Assembly: GCA_964473355.1 (NCBI GenBank)
Contig: CAYYOS010000003.1
Span: forward strand, 1-39,231
Length of the DNA: 39,231 nucleotides
Source of the DNA: CAYYOS01 sp964473355
Lineage (GTDB): Bacteria > Pseudomonadota > Gammaproteobacteria > Burkholderiales > REEB80
Direction of reading: 5' to 3'
Below are positions 7,755 through 15,926 of this stretch, in pieces; the stretch's first letter is position 1, and every line of letters begins with the position of its first letter. The notes below the pieces were generated by a model. That model was not told the DNA's origin. It worked only from the letters and a program-made list of their open reading frames with translations, and searched no databases. The translations under genes were made by a program, and so were the position numbers.

Positions 7755-9986
7755 TCATTTAAAATTAAGACTATATGTGTCATCCCAAACTTCCGGCGGA
7801 GGCGCCTGCAGATAGGCTCTACAGCGCGCCGCCATTAACGCGGAGGGCGCGTCGTTTTCCTTCTCTAGTTCACTCCAGATCGCCAAGGCATTCGACCAAG
7901 ATTGGTTGCGGTATTCAGCAAGCGCGCTTTCGTAGCGTTGTATCCTTTGCAGTTCCGCCGGGGAGATCTCGGCAACACGGCCGACCAATTGATGCACCAC
8001 CTCCCCGCCGCTACGCCCTTTTACTTGAATGCGGTCTAACTCTCGGAACACCATGCCATTCCCAGCCAGCGCGCGCGTTTTCGCGCCGACAACAATGGGC
8101 ACGCCGTACGCTTTCGCGACACCTTCCAGTCGGCAAGCGATATTGACTGCATCGCCTACCACGGTGTAGTTAAATTTTGTTTTCGAGCCTAAATTTCCGG
8201 CTATCGCCCTACCGGTATTAATCCCGATATTCGAAGCCAGTGGCGGAAAGCCTGCTTCCGCGAGCCGACGGTTCACCGCCGGCAGACCTTGCGTCATATC
8301 GAGCGCACAATTGCACGCTGCAGCCGCATCATTGGGTGAGGGGGCAATTAACCCGTAGACCACAAAGATAGCATCACCGATATATTTGTCAAGATAGCCG
8401 CCGTATGCCAGCACATGTTCGGACATTCCCTGGAAATAAGAATTAAGTAAGGTAACCACTTGCTCAGGTTTTAGGCGCTCGGATAACGCGGTAAAATCTC
8501 GGATATCGGAGAACAAAACCGTTACCTCGCGTTCTTTTCCTCCAAGAGAAAGGCGTTCCGGATGGTTTGCTAAGTCTTCTACCAGGGCGGGGCTAAGATA
8601 CTGGGAAAAGGCGCCGCGTATCCAATGACGCTGGCGCTCTTCAGTGTAATACTTGTATGCGATAGCCCAACCGGCCACCGTCAAAAATGAGCCAAACGGA
8701 TAAACAAAACTTAGCCAAACCTCGCCCCAGGCTAACGTAGCAGTGCTACATATCATTAACATAGCGAGCGCGCCGAAAATTAGTAGTCCTGCTGCTAACA
8801 CCCCACTGCGGAGCAGCAGCGCATATAAGATACAACCCCCCAGTAAGATGATCGTCATATCTAGCAAACTCCACCAGTTTCCTCTCCCGATCGAAATGCC
8901 TTCTAGCATATTGGCTAAAGCGGTTGCATGAATTTCGACGCCAGGATAAGTCGCGGCTATCGGCGCATGCTTAAGATCTTTTTGAATAAATGCACTGGAT
9001 CCTACCAAAACAATCGAGCCTCTTAATTGCGCTGCGGCGGGGCGGTTTTTTAATACATCAATAGCTGACACATAAGGAAATGTATGACTCGGGCCATAAA
9101 ATCGCAGATATTGGCGCCCCCACGGATCGACTTCAAGAACACGCGAACCCACTTGAATGCCGCTCACTTGCTCACTTTCTACTACTAATCTGGGCCGCGC
9201 TTCGCCTTGCAAAAAACTAAAGGCTTGAACCGATAAGGAGGAAAATATGCGTTTATCTGCAATCATAAGATGGCCTAGCGCTCGTATCACACCATCTCTG
9301 TCCTCCAGCATGTTAAAAAACCCTTGCCCAGCCATTCCCTTGGCTACGGTCTCTACGTTTACTTGCGCGGCGAATCCTACGGGCAGTCTTAAGGTTTCTA
9401 CATTCAAACGGGGGTCCACTGCCACCTCGGCGCCCGCGAGCTGCGTCAACTGGGATAATTTAGCCACCCCGGGTATCGCTTGGGCTTCCAGAGCCGTGCG
9501 GATAAAATAATAGCTGCCAATGACGCGGCCTGAATCAACCAGCGCTTGATAAAGTTGACGATCATGATCCAAGGCATTAATTGCCTGTTCTATAACGTCA
9601 GCATCCGACGAATTCCGGCGGAGTCGGCGCAAAATCTGGGATGCTTCCGATGATCGGGTATCGGGATCACTGAAGACGATATCGAGCAAAACAATCCGGG
9701 GCTGGTAGGCGTTGGTTTGGCGGATAAGTTCAGCAAGTTGAGCGCGAGGCCAAGGAAAGCGGCCTAACTCCTGTAAGCTACGAGTATCTATGTCGACAAT
9801 AACTACGCCGGGCGGGACCGGACGCTGCGGCATGAAACGATAGCGAAAGTCGTAAGTTTTTGCCTCGAAAAGCTCGAACAAATCCGGCCCAACAAGGTAC
9901 AAATAAAGCCATAAAACCGGCACCAACCAACCTAGGTAACGAAATAATAGCCGCCACCGTTGGCGATGGGCATTATCACTATCCAT
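7755..9986 (-). CDS. CHASE2-domain class III adenylate cyclase (second copy)
   Basis: From ATG 9986 the protein has 743 residues, the same length as the copy at 3253. A TTG directly after the upstream stop (10022) would add 12 residues; neither start has a good ribosome site. Order: N-terminal helix (about 15-30), CHASE2 (GVVIVDIDTRSLQELG onward), three membrane helices (about 375-440), cyclase domain. Catalytic residues are present: D494 (FSDIRDF), D538 (DKYIGDAIFVVYG), the lysine of DKYIGD, T608 (YTVVGDAVNIACRLEG) and the following Asn and Arg. The K/T pair again means class IIIb. A C-terminal tail of about 80 residues looks helical and TPR-like. It lies between a cAMP-binding-type gene and the FecR gene in one operon. 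The two cyclases have diverged well, so the duplication is old. Confidence 0.9.
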   Translation of the reverse strand: MDSDNAHRQRWRLLFRYLGWLVPVLWLYLYLVGPDLFELFEAKTYDFRYRFMPQRPVPPGVVIVDIDTRSLQELGRFPWPRAQLAELIRQTNAYQPRIVLLDIVFSDPDTRSSEASQILRRLRRNSSDADVIEQAINALDHDRQLYQALVDSGRVIGSYYFIRTALEAQAIPGVAKLSQLTQLAGAEVAVDPRLNVETLRLPVGFAAQVNVETVAKGMAGQGFFNMLEDRDGVIRALGHLMIADKRIFSSLSVQAFSFLQGEARPRLVVESEQVSGIQVGSRVLEVDPWGRQYLRFYGPSHTFPYVSAIDVLKNRPAAAQLRGSIVLVGSSAFIQKDLKHAPIAATYPGVEIHATALANMLEGISIGRGNWWSLLDMTIILLGGCILYALLLRSGVLAAGLLIFGALAMLMICSTATLAWGEVWLSFVYPFGSFLTVAGWAIAYKYYTEERQRHWIRGAFSQYLSPALVEDLANHPERLSLGGKEREVTVLFSDIRDFTALSERLKPEQVVTLLNSYFQGMSEHVLAYGGYLDKYIGDAIFVVYGLIAPSPNDAAAACNCALDMTQGLPAVNRRLAEAGFPPLASNIGINTGRAIAGNLGSKTKFNYTVVGDAVNIACRLEGVAKAYGVPIVVGAKTRALAGNGMVFRELDRIQVKGRSGGEVVHQLVGRVAEISPAELQRIQRYESALAEYRNQSWSNALAIWSELEKENDAPSALMAARCRAYLQAPPPEVWDDTYSLNFK

Positions 9987-10022
9987 TACTGAGTCGACCG
10001 AAGCAAGTCTTCGGACACGCAA

Positions 10023-10463
10023 TCATTTGTTGATTCTCAAAGCGCTGTTAGCCATTCTTAAGCGCCGGCTCAGCGCGCGTAACATGCCGAGTCCAAGTTC
10101 TGGATAAGACAGAAGTAAGCCATGCAACTTTTCTTTGCCTAACGCTAAGGCTTCGGTATCCTCCAAAACATGTGCGCTAGCTGAACGGGGTAGATCGTCC
10201 AAAATACCCATTTCCCCAAAACAATCGCCTTCGCCTATTTCAGCTACGAAAGTTTTATCGTCGGGATCGGAACTAAGCGCGATACCTATCCGGCCTTTTA
10301 CAACAATATACATTTCATGTCCGGGCTCACCTAACTGAAATACCTGTTCACCGGCTACCCAGGCGATGGGTTCTAAAATCGGCGCAATGTAACGTAATTG
10401 ATCGGTACGCAACAGTTCAAAAAAAGGCACGCGTTTCAAAAGGAGAATACGCTCAATTAGCAT
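10023..10463 (-). CDS. Single-domain cyclic-nucleotide-binding protein, motif intact
   Basis: A 146-residue protein that is almost entirely a CRP-type cyclic-nucleotide-binding domain, without a helix-turn-helix. The phosphate-binding cassette is complete: E84 in FGEMGILDD and R93 in PRSASA, as in cAMP-binding proteins. Of the three such proteins in this operon it is the only one with both residues, so it is the best candidate cAMP receptor. ATG 10463 was preferred; TTG 10469 is possible. It begins 10 bases after the stop of the translocase-HEAT gene and ends directly against the second cyclase. It may regulate the neighbouring membrane proteins by protein contact, since it cannot bind DNA by itself. 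Confidence 0.85.
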   Translation of the reverse strand: MLIERILLLKRVPFFELLRTDQLRYIAPILEPIAWVAGEQVFQLGEPGHEMYIVVKGRIGIALSSDPDDKTFVAEIGEGDCFGEMGILDDLPRSASAHVLEDTEALALGKEKLHGLLLSYPELGLGMLRALSRRLRMANSALRINK

Positions 10464-10473
10464 TTGCAATTGC

Positions 10474-13135
10474 TCAGGTACCTTTCAATTCCGTGCCCTT
10501 TAGGCCTGTTGCGCATTGCCGCAGCCAATCGCTACCGAAGCGTACGCACCACTCACGCACTGCCTCCAGGGTCTCCAATTTTTCCGGCAGGCCGAATCGC
10601 CACTCCGCGCCATCATACTCGGCATCTAAAAGCGGTAATAGCATTTCCAGCAGCGTATTGTTTTGCGTATGACGTAACGATTCCAAACCCTGCGCGCGCA
10701 GGCCACGGCTACCGCTGGCTAAGGCGGCTCGAATGGCATGTACGGATTGATTTTCGTCCAAGCCATCAAGTATATTTAATACGAGATTAATATGTCGCTG
10801 AATTTCTTCCTTTAATACTATAGCCAAAAAATTGTCGTCGCGCGCTTCTCGAGTTTTTTGTAGAGCCAGATTGTGCAGGCAAATTACGGTCGATTTTTTT
10901 TTGTAGGCGAGTTCCAGATGTTTTTTGCCGATCTCTAATAATAAAGTTCGTTTTTCAGCAATATCCGCGTTACCTAAGCTTTCGCATAATAACGATTGCA
11001 TGGCAAAGTTGTCGACATAACGATAGAGTGCCGTGCGATACGTAGCAAGCGTATCTGGCATGCAGGCATCGCTATAACTGAGCGCGGCCTTACGCACGCT
11101 AAACTCTTTATCCTCCAGCGCGCGGCTTAAGATTTCTAAACGTTTCTCCGCGTTTCCGTGCGATGTTGCAGCTTCGACCGCTGCCGCGCGTATGCAAGCA
11201 GTTGCATCGGTTTGCGCCACCTGCAATTCCTCATCGAAAACCTGTGCCGCTGCTGCACAAAGATTAGCCAGGCAGAGTATTGCCCTCATCCTTACACGTA
11301 TGTCGGGATGCTGCGTTAAGGTGCGCACCTGGGGGATTAAGTTAGGCTCGGCACTATTAAAAGTGGCCTCGAGCGCGCCCAATATGCGGTTTAATTCGCT
11401 TCCCGACAGCATCTCTAGCAACACCGCTTGCGCCCGCGCGCGATCAAGCGGGGAATTTATGAGAAGCGCCCCGGCTGCAGTGGATTGCAGCCGCGGATTC
11501 GGAGCCGCAAGCCAAGCTTGCGCACGCTCGTTTGCTATTTGACTGCCTTGCCTAAGCAATAGCTTTAAGGCGGTGGCTCGTAGGTGAAAATTTTCAGTTT
11601 CCAGCAAATTCACTAAATATTCCTCCCCGCCGGTTATCCCCAGAGGCGCCAATTTTTGTAACAGTCGGTCTTGGAGGGGAAAACTTAAGCCTGGTAACGC
11701 ATGAAATATAACTAAAGCACCTTTGTTGGGCGCCACCGCCAAAAGAATTTCGGCATAATTTTCTATCACCTCCTCTTCCGTGGCGTTGCGAAGTAGCGCG
11801 GCGATCTTTTCGATAACGCCATCGTCGAGTTGCCCGAACTCACTCAGATCTATACGCTGATTGGAATAAACTTGAGATTGAATAAGCGCTATTAAAGTCT
11901 CGCTATATATTTTGTTCTTGCGTACTTTTAGATACAAATACAGCACTGAAATACCTAGACCTATCAGCGCGAGGAATTCTGCGCCTAAGCTTTTAGGCAA
12001 AAACATCATAAGTAGCCCTGCTGCGGCTAAGCCCAAGGGAAGTACTAAGCCTAAAGTCATCGCGCGCGCTCGCCCCTGCATATAGGCGGGAAGCGCGCTA
12101 TAAAAGGTATTGGCTGCGGGATTGCGAAAAGCGTGCAACATCCCTCTATAGTTAAAACGCGCTATTAAGGCAGGGATAAAACTCGCGCTAACACTAAGAA
12201 GCGCAAAGCTAAAAATCGTGCTTACTGGNNNNNNNNNNATTAAATGTTTTAAGACCGAAACGCTGTAGTAAACGATTCGTAGTTGTAAGTTGCAGAAGTA
12301 ACACGGCGGCGTTCGTGGCGGCGGAAAACCAGCCAAAAAATGCCGCCAAGGAGCGTTCATCGGGATAGTGTGCCGCTAGTATTGTACTTACCAAATAGTC
12401 TTGAACTGAGATCAGAATTATCATAATGAACACGCCGGCTCCGGTGAGCTTTAGGAGCGATGAATGGCGCGCAAAACGCAAACCTTCGCTGATTTCAGCA
12501 AATACTTTATGCGGACGCCTGTGCATTACATTTTTAGGTGACGGCTCATGACGATGGCGATAGCTGATGAGCAACAGAGCCACCAAAGAAAAAGCCGCCC
12601 AAGCTAATGCCATGTGCTCGGTAGGCCATAAGTTGGCAGTTAAACCTAGCGTTACGCCTCCAATTATTACGCCCAAACGGGCGCTAGCATAGAGAAGAGG
12701 CGAGAGGCGTTTAGATTGGGAAGTATCTAAGTAACTGCTGGCATATAAATTAAAATGCATGATTAGAATTTCTGAGATAACGCTGTAACCCAAGAAATAT
12801 AAGGCGTAACCTAAGAAACCAGCATTAGGGCGCATTAACGTCCAGGCCGCCAATAGGAATGCGGCGACGAGGACAAAGAGGACTTGAAATAGTCGCCAGG
12901 AGCGCACTCGATCGACGTATCCGGCATAGACGGCGCTAAAAATAACTAACGCCATACTGACAAATAAAAGCATGTGGGGAAGGTACGATACCCCCACACG
13001 TTTAAAAAACAAGGCATCGCTAGAGCTATGGCCCACTCCCATGCCAAGGCCAATAATCAGATAGAGCGTACCTAGATAAGCAACTGTGCTGCCTTCACCG
13101 CGCCTGATCAATAGCCATTGCGCGATTCGACCCAC
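10474..13135 (-). CDS. Nucleotide-translocase-like (NTT/Npt) membrane protein fused to HEAT-like repeats, split by assembly gap
   Basis: Two open frames flank ten Ns at 12229-12238 and together encode about 890 residues. They join in frame only if the true gap is a multiple of three bases. The start is GTG 13135, the first start after an in-frame stop. Residues 1 to about 430 hold about 12 membrane helices resembling the ATP/ADP translocase (NTT) superfamily (IGLGMGVGHSSSDALFFKR; SEILIMHFNLYASSYLDTSQ; SARLGVIIGG). The cytoplasmic second half is an alpha-helical repeat array of HEAT type (HLRATALKLLLRQGS; DIRVRMRAILCLANL; EFSVRKAALSYSDA). Classical NTTs exchange ATP and ADP in plastids and intracellular parasites; HEAT-fused forms exist in free-living bacteria and their substrate is unclear. 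Flanking cyclic-nucleotide-binding genes suggest control by cAMP, an inference. Confidence 0.82.
12229..12238. other. Assembly gap of 10 Ns
   Basis: Ten consecutive Ns interrupt the translocase-HEAT gene. Taken at face value the gap shifts the reading frame, but the protein is continuous in character on both sides, so the Ns most likely stand for an unknown length. Confidence 0.97.
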
Positions 13136-13175
13136 TTACTAATGAATGGAAAAATAGACTGACATCGGAATTACA

Positions 13176-13634
13176 TCACGATTCGATCAGAAGTTTGCGC
13201 AACGATTCATTCCGGTCGTAGAGATCTCTCGCGAGTTGTTGAGCGACAAGATATTGGAAGTGATAGGCAATGGGTGCGGCGGATTGAAATAGAAGATTGT
13301 AGGTAGGTCGCGCCAAAGAGGCCGCTTTCACGGGTTCGACTGCCGTACAGCTGGCCGCCGCCGGCAACGTGTCAATCAGAGACAGTAATCCAAAAACTTC
13401 TCCTGCAAGCAAAGTTTTCAGATCTTCGCTGGCGCCGGTCAAATCGTCGTAGCGCGAGACGTTAACTTTTCCCTCTACAAGCAAGTAAAGTTCTTTGCCC
13501 TTTTGGCCCTGCTGAATAAAAATGTGGCCCTCAGGATACTCTTTAACGTACATCGCTTTAGATAATGCATCGATATCTGTTTCGCTAAACAACTGAAAGG
13601 AAGGCAAGGTTTTTAGAAAATTTTTGAAGAGCAT
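13176..13634 (-). CDS. Cyclic-nucleotide-binding-like protein with eroded phosphate cassette
   Basis: A 152-residue single-domain protein of the CRP-type beta-roll fold (YPEGHIFIQQGQKGKELYLLVEGKVNV). In the phosphate-binding cassette (FGLLSLIDTLPAAASC) the conserved Glu is L83 and the conserved Arg is A92, so binding of cAMP in the usual way is unlikely. It may act as a protein-interaction partner of its neighbours. The ATG overlaps the TAA of the upstream gene (TAATG), a sign of coupled translation. It precedes the translocase-HEAT gene by 40 bases. Confidence 0.83.
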   Translation of the reverse strand: MLFKNFLKTLPSFQLFSETDIDALSKAMYVKEYPEGHIFIQQGQKGKELYLLVEGKVNVSRYDDLTGASEDLKTLLAGEVFGLLSLIDTLPAAASCTAVEPVKAASLARPTYNLLFQSAAPIAYHFQYLVAQQLARDLYDRNESLRKLLIES

Positions 13635-14188
13635 TATGCCGCTTCCACGCCGCTTAACTTTTGCAAAATGGATTTAAGCCAACCTTGATCCTTCGCGCGA
13701 GTTTGAGCAATTTTGTTGCCTCCTTTTACGGCGAACTGGCCTTCTACATTTTGCTGGATGGATTCGTCTGCCGCTCGTATACGCTCAGCAAGGGTAGTAT
13801 TCAAGTTGCGTATAATTGGAAAGGCCAGTTCAGGTTGCTCCAGCATAAGTTGTCTAAAAACATCGTGCTTAATTTCCAACAAAGTCGTTTCGGTTTCTGT
13901 GCGTACGCTAGACGAGGCAGTTTCTTGCCCGCTTAACAGGGAAACTTCCCCTAGCCACTTGCCCGGTCCTAATCTTCCTAGCAACAGGATCTTACCGTTG
14001 CTTTCAAGAAAAACAGAAACCACCCCCTGCAGAATAAAGTGCAGCGCACTGATGGCATGGCCATCTTGGATAAATACAGTTTGTCCGGGAACTTTATTGA
14101 TAGTGTAATAGGGCGCCAGCTGCGCCACTTGTTCTGCACCAATTTGTTGGATAAGTACACCTAATAAGTTATCAGGGTGAATTGGCAT
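13634..14188 (-). CDS. Cyclic-nucleotide-binding-domain protein with C-terminal tail
   Basis: First gene of the six-gene operon. From ATG 14188 it has 184 residues; an in-frame GTG at 14197 is an alternative, and the GGAG site falls 12 bases from the first and 3 from the second. Residues about 15-125 are the CRP-type domain (PGQTVFIQDGHAISALHFILQG). The cassette keeps Glu (WLGEVSLL, E81) but has T90 where Arg is expected, so cAMP affinity may be low or changed. A basic tail of about 60 residues (GGNKIAQTRAKDQGWLKSILQK) is not a recognisable DNA-binding domain. Confidence 0.83.
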   Translation of the reverse strand: MPIHPDNLLGVLIQQIGAEQVAQLAPYYTINKVPGQTVFIQDGHAISALHFILQGVVSVFLESNGKILLLGRLGPGKWLGEVSLLSGQETASSSVRTETETTLLEIKHDVFRQLMLEQPELAFPIIRNLNTTLAERIRAADESIQQNVEGQFAVKGGNKIAQTRAKDQGWLKSILQKLSGVEAA

Positions 14189-14227
14189 AGAACACACGTG
14201 CTCCGAAAATAGCGTTGCAGACGAATT

Positions 14228-14255
14228 ATTCTAACCTAGTTCATAATAAAGTAAA
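14228..14255 (-). promoter_or_regulatory. Candidate sigma-70 promoter of the cyclic-nucleotide operon
   Basis: On the minus strand TTTACT (14255-14250) and TAGAAT (14233-14228) are separated by 16 bases and lie about 40 bases before the first gene of the operon. The match is good for the -10 and fair for the -35. Confidence 0.4.
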
Positions 14256-14335
14256 ACTAAGGGTAACGAGGCATAGCTGAAAAAAACATACCACAAAATC
14301 GTTCGCCATATTCTCGTTCTCAAATGCGCCCCCCT

Positions 14336-15817
14336 TTAACGCTTACCACGTAACACAGACCCCAATACCCCGCGGATGACGCGGCGGCCGATTTCACTGC
14401 CGATGGCGCGCGCGGCGCTCTTGCTTAAAGCTTCCACGACACCTTGACGTTTGCTGCTGCCGCCGCCAAAAATGCCGTCAAAAATTCCGCCACTTTCTTT
14501 TTTCTCCGCTTCTTTGGTTTGCGCTACGTCAGCGAGCTTCTTTTCCGCCTGAACTTTTAGTAATTCGTAAGCCGACTCGCGGTCAACTTGCTTTTCATAG
14601 TGGCCATAAATGACCGAGCCACGCACCACCGTTTGGCGTTCAGCGGCATCAATGGCGCCGATACGGCTTTCCGGGGGAAGCATAAAAGTTCGCTCAACCG
14701 GCGTCGGCGCGCCTTTCTCGTCTAGCACGGAAACTAAGGCTTCACCCACTTCCAATTCGGTGATGGCTTTGGTTACGTCAACTTTGGGATTGGTCCGGAA
14801 AGTTTCCGCCGCCGCACGCACCGCCTTTTCGTCGCGCGGGGTAAAAGCGCGCAGCGCATGTTGGATGCGGTTACCGAGCTGCCCTAAGACTTTATCGGGT
14901 ACATCCAAGGGATTTTGTGTAATAAAAAATACGCCTATTCCTTTTGAGCGTATGAGCCGCACAACCTGCTCGATCTTGTCCAAGAGTGCATCCGGCGCGT
15001 TGTCAAACAACAAATGCGCTTCGTCAAAGAAAAAAACCAGGCGCGGCTTTTCTCTATCGCCCACTTCCGGCAGCGCTTCGTATAACTCGGATAACAGCCA
15101 TAAAAGGAAAGCCGCGTATACGCGGGGCCGTTGCATGAGTTTTTCCGCGGCTAGAATGTTAACAATGCCGCGGCCATCCGGTGCGTTTTGCAAAAAATCT
15201 TGAATGGACAGTGCCGGTTCGCCGAAAAGCATTTCACCGCCTTCAGCTTCAAGTTCCAATAGGCCACGCTGAATGGCGCCAATACTCGCCGGCGAAACGT
15301 TTCCGTATTGGGTTTTAAGCGTCGAGGCATTGTCTCCGACATGCTGCAGCATAGCGCGTAAGTCTTTTAAATCCAGCAGCAACCAACCTTTGTCGTCAGC
15401 GACTTCAAAAGCCATGGTCAACACGCCTTGCTGCACGTCGTTTAAATTGAGCATGCGCCCCAAGAGTAATGGCCCCATTTCTGAAATGGTCGCGCGTGCG
15501 GGGTGTCCAAGCTCGCCAAACACATCCCAAAATACAACTGGCGCGGATTTGGCGGCGTAGTTTTCTAGTTTAAGTTTTTTAATTCGGGCTTCGATTTTGG
15601 GGTGAGCCCCCGCCGCTTGACTGAGCCCCGCCAAATCGCCTTTAACGTCAGCCATAAACACTGGCACGCCGATGTTGCTCAAACTTTCTGCTAATACTTG
15701 AAGAGATACAGTTTTACCCGTGCCAGTGGCGCCGGCGATCAAGCCGTGGCGATTTGTCATAGCGGGCAATAGGTAAACGGGTTGAGGGGATTTTCCAATT
15801 AATATAGGTTCGGACAT
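14336..15817 (-). CDS. HerA-like ATPase of the DUF853 (YjgR) family
   Basis: A 493-residue cytoplasmic P-loop ATPase. ATG 15817 is preceded by GGGAG at 4 bases; a longer frame to 15871 has no such site. Walker A is GATGTGKT (residues 29-36), followed by VFMADVKGDLAGLSQ. Walker B is VFFFDEAHLLFD, and the FFITQNPLDVPD segment is the usual sensor region. The last 60 residues include a Gly/Ser-rich linker (GIFGGGSSKR) and an amphipathic basic tail. The family is widespread in proteobacteria; its relatives translocate DNA, but the role of this branch is not known. Divergent from the phosphoesterase gene with 109 bases between them. Confidence 0.9.
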   Translation of the reverse strand: MSEPILIGKSPQPVYLLPAMTNRHGLIAGATGTGKTVSLQVLAESLSNIGVPVFMADVKGDLAGLSQAAGAHPKIEARIKKLKLENYAAKSAPVVFWDVFGELGHPARATISEMGPLLLGRMLNLNDVQQGVLTMAFEVADDKGWLLLDLKDLRAMLQHVGDNASTLKTQYGNVSPASIGAIQRGLLELEAEGGEMLFGEPALSIQDFLQNAPDGRGIVNILAAEKLMQRPRVYAAFLLWLLSELYEALPEVGDREKPRLVFFFDEAHLLFDNAPDALLDKIEQVVRLIRSKGIGVFFITQNPLDVPDKVLGQLGNRIQHALRAFTPRDEKAVRAAAETFRTNPKVDVTKAITELEVGEALVSVLDEKGAPTPVERTFMLPPESRIGAIDAAERQTVVRGSVIYGHYEKQVDRESAYELLKVQAEKKLADVAQTKEAEKKESGGIFDGIFGGGSSKRQGVVEALSKSAARAIGSEIGRRVIRGVLGSVLRGKR

Positions 15818-15926
15818 GTGGCTCCCGCGAAGCAAAAGAGCAATGGTATCATTGATCGCGAAGACGGGCATTGCTTGCTTGACAGCCCTAGTTAGTAATA
15901 ATGCGTGTTTAATGAAGGGAGTTGAA

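Noticed and set aside
14610..15203. Plus-strand open frame of 197 codons within the HerA-like gene
   Set aside because: Low-complexity Ser/Thr/Arg translation opposite a well-conserved ATPase; a shadow frame.
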